8,889 bases of DNA from UBA724 sp964229545 (GTDB lineage: Bacteria; Bacteroidota; Bacteroidia; Flavobacteriales; Flavobacteriaceae), in NCBI GenBank assembly GCA_964229545.1, contig CAXRDP010000003.1, forward strand, positions 1-8,889, read 5' to 3'. The translations under genes were made by a program, and so were the position numbers. Positions 1 through 5,843 of this stretch are shown here, piece after piece (position 1 is the stretch's first letter; the number at the start of each line of letters is the position of its first letter). The notes beneath the pieces were generated by a model. That model had not been told where the DNA came from, did no database searches, and worked only from the letters and a program-made list of their open reading frames with translations.

Positions 1-174
1 ACCATCATAGTATTTGGTCAAATCGGCATTGCTGACATTGATATCTGTTAAGAAATTTTGAAAATCCACATCGTCCATCATGGAGAGGTTAAAACCTGTG
101 TTTTGTGCTGTAAGCTGGAACGAAATTGTTGTAAATGTGAAAACAAGTAGGGGAAGAAAGAAATGCTTTTTCAT
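1..174 (-). CDS. N-terminus of an unrecognised secreted protein (partial)
   Basis: The reverse strand reads open from an ATG at 174 to the window edge, giving 58 residues without a stop; the C-terminus lies outside the window. The first ~24 residues look like a Sec signal peptide: MKKH basic start, a hydrophobic core (FFLPLLVFTFTTISF) and a likely cleavage site around LTA-Q, the usual 'AQ' ending in Bacteroidota exported proteins. There is no lipobox cysteine, so a lipoprotein is unlikely. The mature start is acidic and polar (MMDDVDFQNFL, then NADLTKYYDG). I do not recognise the family. A consensus promoter lies 15 nt upstream of the ATG, which supports this start and a real gene. It could be periplasmic or outer-membrane associated; the function cannot be inferred. 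Confidence 0.7.
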   Translation of the reverse strand, partial: MKKHFFLPLLVFTFTTISFQLTAQNTGFNLSMMDDVDFQNFLTDINVSNADLTKYYDG

Positions 175-188
175 AATAAAATTTTAGC

Positions 189-218
189 CAAATCTATTTA
201 TTATACTACAAAAAACAA
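189..218 (-). promoter_or_regulatory. Bacteroidota-type promoter for the secreted-protein gene
   Basis: On the reverse strand TTG (218-216) is followed by exactly 19 nt and then TAGATTTG (196-189). This matches the Bacteroidota primary sigma factor consensus TTG-N19-TAnnTTTG perfectly. The predicted transcript would start around 182-184, leaving a very short A/T-rich leader before the ATG at 174. Whether it is used is inferred. Confidence 0.7.
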
Positions 219-226
219 AAACCAAG

Positions 227-237
227 CCACAAAGTGG
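227..237 (-). terminator. weak hairpin followed by T-rich tract, possible terminator
   Basis: Read on the reverse strand, CCAC-TTT-GTGG forms a 4-bp stem and is followed within a few bases by GG-TTTTT-G-TTTTTT. It lies 14 nt past the stop codon of the sulfatase remnant, where an intrinsic terminator would be expected. The stem is very short and the T tract is interrupted and overlaps the -33 region of the next promoter, so this is a weak call. Confidence 0.25.
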
Positions 238-250
238 ATGCGCACATCTA

Positions 251-402
251 TTATCTAGATTCTGCTCGCCATCCCTTATTTAACTGTTTGGACAGTTCTT
301 CTGTTAAATTAGGTTTCAAACCTGCAATATTGTAATTCTCCTCAGGGTCATTGATGATGTCATACAGCTCATCAGTCACATAGTTTACTTTTGTGCCATT
401 AT
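251..402 (-). pseudogene. C-terminal remnant of a formylglycine-type sulfatase
   Basis: The last ~50 codons of a reading frame ending in TAA at 253-251. The translation contains TDELYDIINDPEENYNIAG and ends LSKQLNKGWRAESR. The pattern E-L-Y-D-x(2)-x-D-P-x-E-x-x-N is the usual C-terminal signature of type I (S1) sulfatases, which cleave sulfate esters from polysaccharides in the periplasm of marine or mucin-degrading Bacteroidota. The rest of the enzyme, including the C-x-P-x-R active-site motif near the N-terminus, is missing: upstream at about 403 the sequence becomes the start of a SusC-like gene in another frame. GC content is about 36% by hand count, against about 56% in the neighbouring fragment. 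The remnant cannot encode an active sulfatase. Confidence 0.75.
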
Positions 403-564
403 GGTGGTCCCCCGGTTGGTGTTTTGCATCACCACCGTAGCCCCCGGCAAGGGCAGGCCGTTGTCGTCGGTGACCGTTCCAGAAACGGTCTGTTGCGCCC
501 AACTAACTAACGGCAATGCGCAAACGAGTGCGAAGGCGCGAAATAAAATAGGTATTTGTTTCAT
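385..564 (-). pseudogene. N-terminal remnant of a SusC/RagA-type TonB-dependent receptor
   Basis: An ATG at 564 opens a 59-codon frame closed by TAA at 387-385. Residues 1-23 are a signal peptide (MKQIPILFRA, hydrophobic core, SWA-Q cleavage). Residues 26-54 are the start of a carboxypeptidase-regulatory-like beta-sandwich (QTVSGTVTDDNGLPLPGATV, then NTNRGTT), the hallmark N-terminal domain of SusC-type outer-membrane nutrient receptors. In intact family members NRGTT is normally followed by T-D-x-D-G and about 900 more residues including plug and barrel. Here the frame leaves the family after residue 54 (near 403) and stops five codons later because it has run into the sulfatase remnant in the wrong frame. 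No clear promoter is visible upstream. Best read as a deletion scar; an assembly join is the alternative. Confidence 0.75.
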
Positions 565-833
565 AGGATATAAATCAATGGGTTGCGCCATGAAGTTAGG
601 CGCATGGGGGTGCTTTGGACAAGCCTCAAGCCCAAAAAAATCCTAAAAAACCATTAATTTCTACGAAAAAGCGAAAAAATTATTCACTTTATGAGAACAG
701 CTAAAAAGTAGTCCGTCGCAGTGACCAATTTTAAATAAACCACACACCAATAATAATTGTCTAAAACCATAGATCAACAAGCGAGCATCCACCCACCTCA
801 ATACCCATTGTTAAAAAATTGCCAATTCGGTAT
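565..833. other. AT-rich intergenic region without a recognisable gene
   Basis: Between the receptor remnant and the rpsL promoter I find no credible coding region, tRNA or known RNA. The stretch is rich in A and T runs (640-690 especially). On the reverse strand TACTTTTT near 704-711 resembles a -7 element with one mismatch, but its nearest TTG sits at a 15-nt rather than 19-nt spacing. The part nearest 834 could act as an upstream A/T element for the ribosomal promoter; this is inferred only. Confidence 0.5.
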
Positions 834-863
834 TTGATTATGAAAAAAATAATACTACATTTG
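834..863 (+). promoter_or_regulatory. Consensus Bacteroidota promoter of the ribosomal operon
   Basis: TTG (834-836), a spacer of exactly 19 nt, then TACATTTG (856-863): a perfect match to the TTG-N19-TAnnTTTG consensus of the Bacteroidota housekeeping sigma factor. A start about 5-7 nt downstream (~868-870) would give a leader of roughly 30 nt before the rpsL ATG. Its position directly before an operon of highly expressed genes makes it very likely to be the main promoter. Confidence 0.85.
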
Positions 864-866
864 CAG

Positions 867-881
867 CCCTTTAAATAAGGG
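867..881 (+). promoter_or_regulatory. small hairpin at predicted 5' end of the operon transcript
   Basis: CCCTT-TAAAT-AAGGG can form a 5-bp stem with a 5-nt loop, lying at or next to the predicted transcription start. It is followed by an A-rich unpaired tract (gaagaaataaataaag) leading to the rpsL ATG, as is usual for Bacteroidota starts that lack a Shine-Dalgarno sequence. A 5'-terminal stem could protect the mRNA; this is inference and the stem is short. Confidence 0.35.
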
Positions 882-899
882 AAGAAATAAATAAAGTAT

Positions 900-1274
900 A
901 TGCCAACAATTTCGCAACTCGTTCGAAAAGGAAGAACAGATTTGACCAAAAAGAGCAAATCTGCCGCTTTAGACGCTTGCCCACAACGGCGTGGGGTATG
1001 TACCCGTGTGTACACCACCACTCCAAAAAAACCCAACTCCGCGATGCGCAAAGTAGCGCGTGTGCGACTCACCAACGGAAATGAAGTCAACGCTTACATT
1101 CCCGGCGAAGGTCACAACCTTCAGGAGCACTCTATCGTATTGGTGCGTGGTGGTCGGGTCAAAGACTTACCGGGTGTGCGATACCACATCGTTCGTGGTG
1201 CCTTGGACACCGCTGGTGTAGAGGGCCGCTTGCAACGACGTTCGAAGTACGGCGCCAAAAGACCCAAAAAGTAA
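900..1274 (+). CDS. rpsL: 30S ribosomal protein S12
   Basis: Encodes S12, the 30S protein at the decoding centre that contacts h44 and helps control tRNA selection accuracy. The 124 residues match the usual length and align end to end with the family without gaps that I can see: QLVRK near the N-terminus, CPQRRGVCTRVYTTTPKKPNSA (28-49; written in part), GEGHNLQEHS (69-78), VRGGRVKDLPGVRYH (82-96) and SKYGAKRPKK at the end. Lys43 and Lys88, the classic streptomycin-resistance positions, are both lysine, and Asp89, the site of beta-methylthiolation in E. coli, is present. It is the first gene of the operon, about 30 nt after the predicted start of transcription, with an A-rich region rather than a Shine-Dalgarno sequence before the ATG. 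The 55-nt gap to rpsG is the longest in the operon. Confidence 0.98.
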   Translation: MPTISQLVRKGRTDLTKKSKSAALDACPQRRGVCTRVYTTTPKKPNSAMRKVARVRLTNGNEVNAYIPGEGHNLQEHSIVLVRGGRVKDLPGVRYHIVRGALDTAGVEGRLQRRSKYGAKRPKK

Positions 1275-1295
1275 GACAGTTAGAAGTACAATGAC

Positions 1296-1313
1296 GTTCA
1301 AGCTTGCTTGAAC
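1296..1313 (+). promoter_or_regulatory. intercistronic hairpin with CUUG tetraloop between rpsL and rpsG
   Basis: GTTCAAG-CTTG-CTTGAAC is a perfect 7-bp stem capped by CUUG and closed by a G-C pair, which is the stable G(CUUG)C tetraloop known from rRNA. It begins 22 nt after the rpsL stop and ends 16 nt before the rpsG ATG. No T tract follows, so it is not an intrinsic terminator. In E. coli, S7 represses translation by binding the rpsL-rpsG intercistronic region; an analogous role here, or an mRNA processing or stability role, is a hypothesis. Confidence 0.5.
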
Positions 1314-1329
1314 CACTCAATAGAAAGAT

Positions 1330-1806
1330 ATGAGAAAAAGAAAGGCCAAAAAGCGCCCCTTACTCCCCGACCCGCGATTCAATGACCAACTGGTCACACG
1401 TTTTGTTAACAACCTAATGTGGAGCGGAAAAAAATCCATCGCATTTCAGATTTTCTACGATGCCATTAACATTGTAGAAGAAAAAAACCAGGACGAAGAA
1501 AAGCAAGCGCTTGATTTGTGGAAAGATGCCCTGACCAACGTGATGCCTCATGTTGAGGTACGCAGCCGTCGTGTGGGTGGTGCCACTTTTCAGATTCCCA
1601 TGCCCATACGTCCAGATAGAAAAATTTCTATGGCTATGAAATGGATGATCAGTTTTGCGCGCAAACGCAACGAAAAATCCATGGCCCAAAAATTGGCAGC
1701 TGAAATCCTTGCTGCATACAAAGAAGAAGGCGCAGCGGTTAAAAAGCGAGTGGACACCCACAAGATGGCCGAAGCCAACAAAGCATTCTCTCACTTTAGA
1801 TTTTAA
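1330..1806 (+). CDS. rpsG: 30S ribosomal protein S7
   Basis: Encodes S7, the primary 16S rRNA-binding protein that starts assembly of the 30S head and lines the E site and mRNA exit. The 158 residues fit the family length. Visible are the basic N-terminal arm (MRKRKAKKRP), the helix-forming central region, the beta-hairpin that contacts mRNA and E-site tRNA (VEVRSRRVGGATFQIP, ~75-90) and the typical C-terminal section AEANKAFSHFRF (147-158). The ATG at 1330 follows an A-rich stretch (atagaaagat); no upstream in-frame start fits the family better. fusA begins 8 nt after its stop. S7 is an autogenous translational repressor in E. coli, so the structured gap before it is of interest. Confidence 0.97.
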   Translation: MRKRKAKKRPLLPDPRFNDQLVTRFVNNLMWSGKKSIAFQIFYDAINIVEEKNQDEEKQALDLWKDALTNVMPHVEVRSRRVGGATFQIPMPIRPDRKISMAMKWMISFARKRNEKSMAQKLAAEILAAYKEEGAAVKKRVDTHKMAEANKAFSHFRF

Positions 1807-1814
1807 CGGGAACC

Positions 1815-3938
1815 ATGGCAAGAGATCTTAAATACACACGTAATATTGGTATTGCTGCGCACATCGACGCAGGAAAAACCACCACTACAGAGCGTATTCT
1901 ATATTATACAGGGGTAAGCCACAAGATTGGTGAGGTGCACGATGGTGCTGCCACCATGGACTGGATGGAGCAAGAGCAAGAGCGTGGAATTACCATTACC
2001 TCTGCTGCCACCACTTGTGAGTGGACTTTCCCTACCGATCAAGGCAAGCCGGTTGAAGGTGCCAAGCCTTACCACTTTAACATTATTGACACTCCCGGAC
2101 ACGTGGACTTTACCGTTGAGGTAAACCGTTCTTTGCGTGTTTTAGACGGTTTGGTGTTTTTGTTTTCTGCCGTTGACGGGGTAGAGCCTCAGTCAGAAAC
2201 CAACTGGCGTTTGGCTGACAACTACAAAGTGCCTCGTATGGGCTTTGTCAATAAGATGGACCGCCAAGGTGCCAACTTTTTGAACGTTTGTACCCAAGTT
2301 CGCGAAATGCTCAAATCCAATGCTGTACCGATTGTATTGCCTATTGGAGATGAGGACAACTTTAAAGGTTGTGTGGATTTGGTAAAAAACCGCGCCATCA
2401 TCTGGCATGAGGATAACATGGGAGCCACTTTTGATGTGGTTGACATTCCTGAAGACATGAAAGACGAAGTCGAAAAATTCCGCGGCGAGCTGATAGAGGC
2501 TGTTGCTGAATACGACGAAAATCTATTGGAAAAATATTTTGAGGACCCTGATAGCATCACCGAGGACGAAGTGCACAATGCCTTGCGTGCAGCTACCCAA
2601 GACATGAGCATCATTCCGATGATCTGTGGGTCTGCCTTTAAGAACAAAGGGGTTCAGTTTTTGTTGGATGCCGTATGTCGCTACTTGCCTTCACCTGAAG
2701 ACAAAGAAGCGATTGAAGGTACCAATCCTGACACAGACGAAGTGATCACACGCAAACCCACCGTAAGCGATCCTTTCGCTGCTTTGGCCTTCAAGATTGC
2801 TACCGACCCCTATGTAGGTCGTTTGGCTTTCTTCCGTGCCTATTCAGGTCGTCTGAATGCGGGTTCTTATGTCTTGAACAACCGTTCTGGTAACAAAGAG
2901 CGTATTTCTCGTATCTATCAGATGCACGCCAACAAACAAAACGCTATTGAGTTTATTGAAGCGGGTGACATTGGTGCGGCTGTAGGATTTAAAGACATCA
3001 AAACAGGGGATACCCTTTCTGATGAAAAACACCCAATCGTACTAGAAAGTATGGACTTCCCTGATCCGGTGATTGGTATTGCTGTAGAGCCCAAAACTAA
3101 GTCCGACGTGGACAAGTTGGGTATGGCTTTGGCCAAATTGGCTGAGGAAGACCCTACTTTCCAGGTAAAAACAGACGAAGCTTCGGGTCAGACCATCATC
3201 AGCGGTATGGGAGAGTTGCACTTGGATATTATTATTGACCGTCTCCGCAGAGAGTTTAAGGTCGATGTGAATCAAGGACAACCACAAGTAGAATACAAAG
3301 AGGCCATCACTTCATCTACTGATCACAGAGAGGTTTACAAAAAACAAACCGGTGGTCGTGGTAAGTTTGCCGACATCGTATTTACCCTAGAGCCTGCTGA
3401 AGAAGGCAAGCAAGGACTAGAATTTGTCAACGAAATCAAAGGAGGTAACGTTCCCAAAGAATACATTCCTTCTGTTGAGAAAGGATTTAAAGAAGCCATG
3501 AAAAACGGTCCTTTGGCCGGATTTGAGGTCGACGCAGTTAAAGTAACCCTAAAAGACGGTTCTTTCCACCCTGTGGATTCCGATTCTTTGTCGTTTGAAT
3601 TGGCGGCCAAAATAGGTTATAAAGTAGCGGCCAAATCTGCCGGAGCTGTGATCATGGAGCCAATGATGAAATTGGAGGTATTGACTCCAGAAGAAAACAT
3701 GGGTGATATCGTAGGGGACCTCAACCGCCGTCGCGGACAGGTCAATAGCATGGACGATCGTGCCGGATCTAAAGTGGTCAAAGCCATCGTTCCTCTGTCT
3801 GAAATGTTTGGATACGTAACTTCGTTGCGTACCCTTTCATCTGGACGTGCTACCTCTACGATGGAGTTTTCACACTATGCCGAGACCCCATCCAATGTTT
3901 CTGAAGAAGTGATTTCTGCAACCGTTGGTAAAAGCTAA
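1815..3938 (+). CDS. fusA: Translation elongation factor G
   Basis: Encodes EF-G, the cytoplasmic GTPase that drives tRNA-mRNA translocation and, with RRF, ribosome recycling. The 707 residues match full-length bacterial EF-G. GTPase motifs are complete: G1 AHIDAGKT (15-22), switch I RGITITSAAT (57-66), G3 DTPGH (92-96), G4 NKMD (146-149) and G5 GSAF (272-275). Domains II-V follow, including the domain III stretch SGMGELHLDI and the domain IV loop region GSFHPVDSDSLSF, whose tip enters the decoding site. Between switch I and DTPGH there is a short extra segment (TFPTDQGKPVEGAKPYHF, 71-88) relative to E. coli; I recall this as common in Bacteroidota. It lies 8 nt after rpsG and 12 nt before rpsJ. 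No tuf follows, unlike the E. coli str operon. The DTPGH and NKMD motifs and full length argue for the main EF-G rather than a resistance or LepA paralogue. Confidence 0.97.
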   Translation: MARDLKYTRNIGIAAHIDAGKTTTTERILYYTGVSHKIGEVHDGAATMDWMEQEQERGITITSAATTCEWTFPTDQGKPVEGAKPYHFNIIDTPGHVDFTVEVNRSLRVLDGLVFLFSAVDGVEPQSETNWRLADNYKVPRMGFVNKMDRQGANFLNVCTQVREMLKSNAVPIVLPIGDEDNFKGCVDLVKNRAIIWHEDNMGATFDVVDIPEDMKDEVEKFRGELIEAVAEYDENLLEKYFEDPDSITEDEVHNALRAATQDMSIIPMICGSAFKNKGVQFLLDAVCRYLPSPEDKEAIEGTNPDTDEVITRKPTVSDPFAALAFKIATDPYVGRLAFFRAYSGRLNAGSYVLNNRSGNKERISRIYQMHANKQNAIEFIEAGDIGAAVGFKDIKTGDTLSDEKHPIVLESMDFPDPVIGIAVEPKTKSDVDKLGMALAKLAEEDPTFQVKTDEASGQTIISGMGELHLDIIIDRLRREFKVDVNQGQPQVEYKEAITSSTDHREVYKKQTGGRGKFADIVFTLEPAEEGKQGLEFVNEIKGGNVPKEYIPSVEKGFKEAMKNGPLAGFEVDAVKVTLKDGSFHPVDSDSLSFELAAKIGYKVAAKSAGAVIMEPMMKLEVLTPEENMGDIVGDLNRRRGQVNSMDDRAGSKVVKAIVPLSEMFGYVTSLRTLSSGRATSTMEFSHYAETPSNVSEEVISATVGKS

Positions 3939-3950
3939 TAACGAACCATT

Positions 3951-4256
3951 ATGAGTCAAAAAATTAGAATCAAACTCAAATCGTACGACTACAACTTAGT
4001 GGACAAGTCGGCCGAGAAAATTGTAAAAACGGTAAAGACTACCGGAGCTGTTGTTACAGGTCCCATTCCTTTGCCTACACACAAAAAGATTTTTACAGTC
4101 TTGCGTTCGCCACACGTCAACAAGAAGTCGCGCGAGCAATTTCAGTTGAGTTCGTACAAGCGTTTGCTGGACATTTACAGCTCGTCTTCTAAGACGATCG
4201 ACGCATTGATGAAGTTAGAGCTTCCTAGCGGAGTAGAAGTAGAAATTAAAGTATAA
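3951..4256 (+). CDS. rpsJ: 30S ribosomal protein S10
   Basis: Encodes S10, a protein of the 30S head that in many bacteria also acts as NusE with NusB in transcription antitermination. The 101 residues fit the family (E. coli 103). Typical features are the N-terminal strand KIRIKLKSYDYNLVDKSAEK, the conserved loop TGPIPLPTHKKIFTVLRSPH (about 36-55) and the following KKSREQF and KRLLDIY segments. This is the first gene of the S10 set; here it follows fusA after only 12 nt, so the str and S10 operons are joined. The ATG is preceded by AACGAACCATT, nearly the same sequence that precedes rplC. Confidence 0.97.
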   Translation: MSQKIRIKLKSYDYNLVDKSAEKIVKTVKTTGAVVTGPIPLPTHKKIFTVLRSPHVNKKSREQFQLSSYKRLLDIYSSSSKTIDALMKLELPSGVEVEIKV

Positions 4257-4258
4257 CG

Positions 4259-4270
4259 TTCCGAAAGGAA
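4259..4270 (+). promoter_or_regulatory. intercistronic hairpin with GAAA tetraloop between rpsJ and rplC
   Basis: TTCC-GAAA-GGAA forms a 4-bp stem with a C(GAAA)G cap, a very stable GNRA tetraloop. Flanking CG (4257-4258) and AACG (4272-4275) offer an alternative CGTT/AACG lower stem with a small A bulge. It starts 2 nt after the rpsJ stop in the second-longest gap of the operon (35 nt). No T tract follows, so not a terminator. The role is unknown; an mRNA stability or translational control element is possible. Confidence 0.4.
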
Positions 4271-4291
4271 AAACGATAAACAACGACCATT

Positions 4292-4909
4292 ATGTCTGGG
4301 TTAATAGGAAAAAAAATCGGTATGACCAGTATCTTTGATGAGAACGGAAAGAATCTTCCGTGTACGGTCATTCAAGCCGGTCCATGTGTGGTGACGCAAG
4401 TACGCACACAAGATACGGACGGCTACGATGCGTTGCAGTTGGGTTTTGATGACAAGCCTGTCAAAAACAGTAACAAAGCTGCACAAGGTCATTTTAAGAA
4501 AGCCAACACAGCCCCCAAAAGAAAGCTTGTGGAGTTTAAAGACTTCGATAGCACCTACAAATTGGGTGACACTGTGGGGGTAGATCTTTTTCAAGAAGGC
4601 GAATTTGTAGACGTAACCGGCACCTCCAAGGGAAAAGGTTTCCAAGGGGTTGTCAAACGTCATGGCTTTGCCGGTGTGGGTCAGGCTACCCACGGACAGC
4701 ACAACCGATTGCGTGCACCCGGTTCTATTGGTGCGGCCTCTTATCCTGCACGTGTTTTTAAGGGCATGCGTATGGCAGGTCGTATGGGCAACGATCGTGT
4801 AACGGTTCAAAACCTAAAAGTACTCAAGGTAGTACCTGAAAAGAATTTGTTGGTCGTAAAGGGTTGTGTCCCAGGCCATAAAAACGCATATATCTTAATA
4901 TCGAAGTGA
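4292..4909 (+). CDS. rplC: 50S ribosomal protein L3
   Basis: Encodes L3, an early-assembling 50S protein that binds near the 3' end of 23S rRNA, with an extension reaching toward the peptidyl transferase centre. The 205 residues are close to the E. coli length (209). Family motifs: GLIGKKIGMTSIF (3-15), DVTGTSKGKGFQGVVKRH (107-124), RAPGSIG (141-147), RVFKGMRMAGRMGNDRVT (154-171) and LLVVKGCVPG (186-195). In E. coli Gln150 of L3 is methylated by PrmB; the aligned residue here is Ser150 (GSIGAASYP), so that modification cannot occur. I believe this is a lineage trait. The stop TGA shares its last base with the rplD ATG. Confidence 0.97.
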   Translation: MSGLIGKKIGMTSIFDENGKNLPCTVIQAGPCVVTQVRTQDTDGYDALQLGFDDKPVKNSNKAAQGHFKKANTAPKRKLVEFKDFDSTYKLGDTVGVDLFQEGEFVDVTGTSKGKGFQGVVKRHGFAGVGQATHGQHNRLRAPGSIGAASYPARVFKGMRMAGRMGNDRVTVQNLKVLKVVPEKNLLVVKGCVPGHKNAYILISK

Positions 4910-5538
4910 TGAAAGTATCTGTAGTTGACATAAAAGGAAAAGATACCGGTCGCCAAGTCGATCTATCTAAAGATATTTTTGGGGTAGAGCCCAACGAGCA
5001 CGCAGTCTATTTGGATGTCAAGCAATACCTTGCCCACCAGCGTCAGGGTACGCACAAAGCCAAAGAGCGTGCAGAGATTGCCGGGAGTACCCGTAAGATC
5101 AAAAAACAAAAGGGAACAGGTACCGCTCGTGCGGGTAGTCTGAAAAACCCGTTGTTCCGCAGTGGAGGTCGTGTATTTGGTCCTCGTGTGCGTTCCTACG
5201 ACATGAAAGTCAACAAGAATGTCAAGCGATTGGCTCGCAAAACAGCTTTAAGCCTAAAAGCGACTGCCAAATCATTGACTGTTGTTGAAGATTTTGACTT
5301 TGACGCACCCAAAACCAAATCTTTTACAGCGGTTTTGGATGCCTTGGGCATCGCCGACAAAAAGGCCTTGCTCGTGGTAGGCAAGTCAAGCCAGAATGTT
5401 TACCTCTCCTCACGCAATTTGCAGCGTGCCGAGGTAGTGACCGATAACGAACTCAGCACTTATAAGATCATCAATGCCCAACATTTGGTATTGGCAGAGA
5501 GTGCTGTGGAGACCATAGTTTCAAACTTGAGTAAATAA
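4909..5538 (+). CDS. rplD: 50S ribosomal protein L4
   Basis: Encodes L4, a 50S protein whose extended loop lines the narrow part of the peptide exit tunnel; in E. coli it also represses its own S10 operon. With the ATG at 4909 the product has 209 residues, a normal length. The tunnel loop region shows QKGTGTARAGS (67-77), with Lys68 matching E. coli Lys63, an erythromycin-resistance site, and then the basic segment KNPLFRSGGRVFGPRVRSY. The C-terminal globular part includes KALLVVGKSS and SSRNLQRAEVV. An in-frame GTG at 4906 directly precedes the ATG, but the ATG is preferred because it overlaps the rplC stop in a TGATG junction, typical of translational coupling. Confidence 0.96.
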   Translation: MKVSVVDIKGKDTGRQVDLSKDIFGVEPNEHAVYLDVKQYLAHQRQGTHKAKERAEIAGSTRKIKKQKGTGTARAGSLKNPLFRSGGRVFGPRVRSYDMKVNKNVKRLARKTALSLKATAKSLTVVEDFDFDAPKTKSFTAVLDALGIADKKALLVVGKSSQNVYLSSRNLQRAEVVTDNELSTYKIINAQHLVLAESAVETIVSNLSK

Positions 5539-5543
5539 GCATC

Positions 5544-5834
5544 ATGAGTGTATTGATAAAACCCTTAGTAACCGAAAAATCTACGAGCGAAAGCGAATTG
5601 CGCAATCGTTACACTTTTTTGGTACGACCTACAGCCAACAAGGTTGAGATCAAAAAGGCCGTCGAAGCCACTTATGGTGTTGCCGTTGAGAAAGTGCGCA
5701 CCTTGCGTTACGGTCCCGACCGCAAATCGCGTTACACCAAAACAGGTGTACAACACGGAAAGACCAATGCGACCAAGCGTGCCATCGTGGAAGTTGCAGA
5801 GGGAGAAAGAATCGATTTTTACAGTAATATATAA
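5544..5834 (+). CDS. rplW: 50S ribosomal protein L23
   Basis: Encodes L23, located at the exit of the peptide tunnel, where it docks trigger factor and the signal recognition particle. The 96 residues are the normal bacterial length. Seen: the N-terminal signature LIKPLVTEKST (4-14), the RYTFLVRPTANKVEIKKAVE segment, VEKVRTLRYG and the basic loop region around KTGVQHGKTNATKRAIVEV, which fits the L23 core fold. The gene starts 5 nt after rplD and ends 9 nt before rplB. Confidence 0.96.
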   Translation: MSVLIKPLVTEKSTSESELRNRYTFLVRPTANKVEIKKAVEATYGVAVEKVRTLRYGPDRKSRYTKTGVQHGKTNATKRAIVEVAEGERIDFYSNI

Positions 5835-5843
5835 ACCAATAGG

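Noticed and set aside
251..502. Minus-strand reading frame of 83 codons read as one protein
   Set aside because: Its first ~33 codons are the receptor remnant read in the wrong frame; only the C-terminal ~50 codons resemble a family (sulfatase).
900..1274. Possible antibiotic-resistance changes in S12, L4 and L22
   Set aside because: The key positions (S12 Lys43 and Lys88, L4 Lys68, the L22 hairpin) all carry the wild-type residues.
3939..3950. Missing tuf gene after fusA
   Set aside because: Absence of tuf at this place is normal for Bacteroidota and not a deletion in this genome.
4301..4810. Long antisense frame (169 codons) opposite rplC
   Set aside because: It lies wholly inside an intact, conserved gene, has a Cys/His/Thr-rich composition typical of a reverse reading, and has no promoter or family resemblance.
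4906..4911. GTG at 4906 as the rplD start
   Set aside because: It adds only one residue before an ATG that overlaps the rplC stop as TGATG, the common coupled arrangement.
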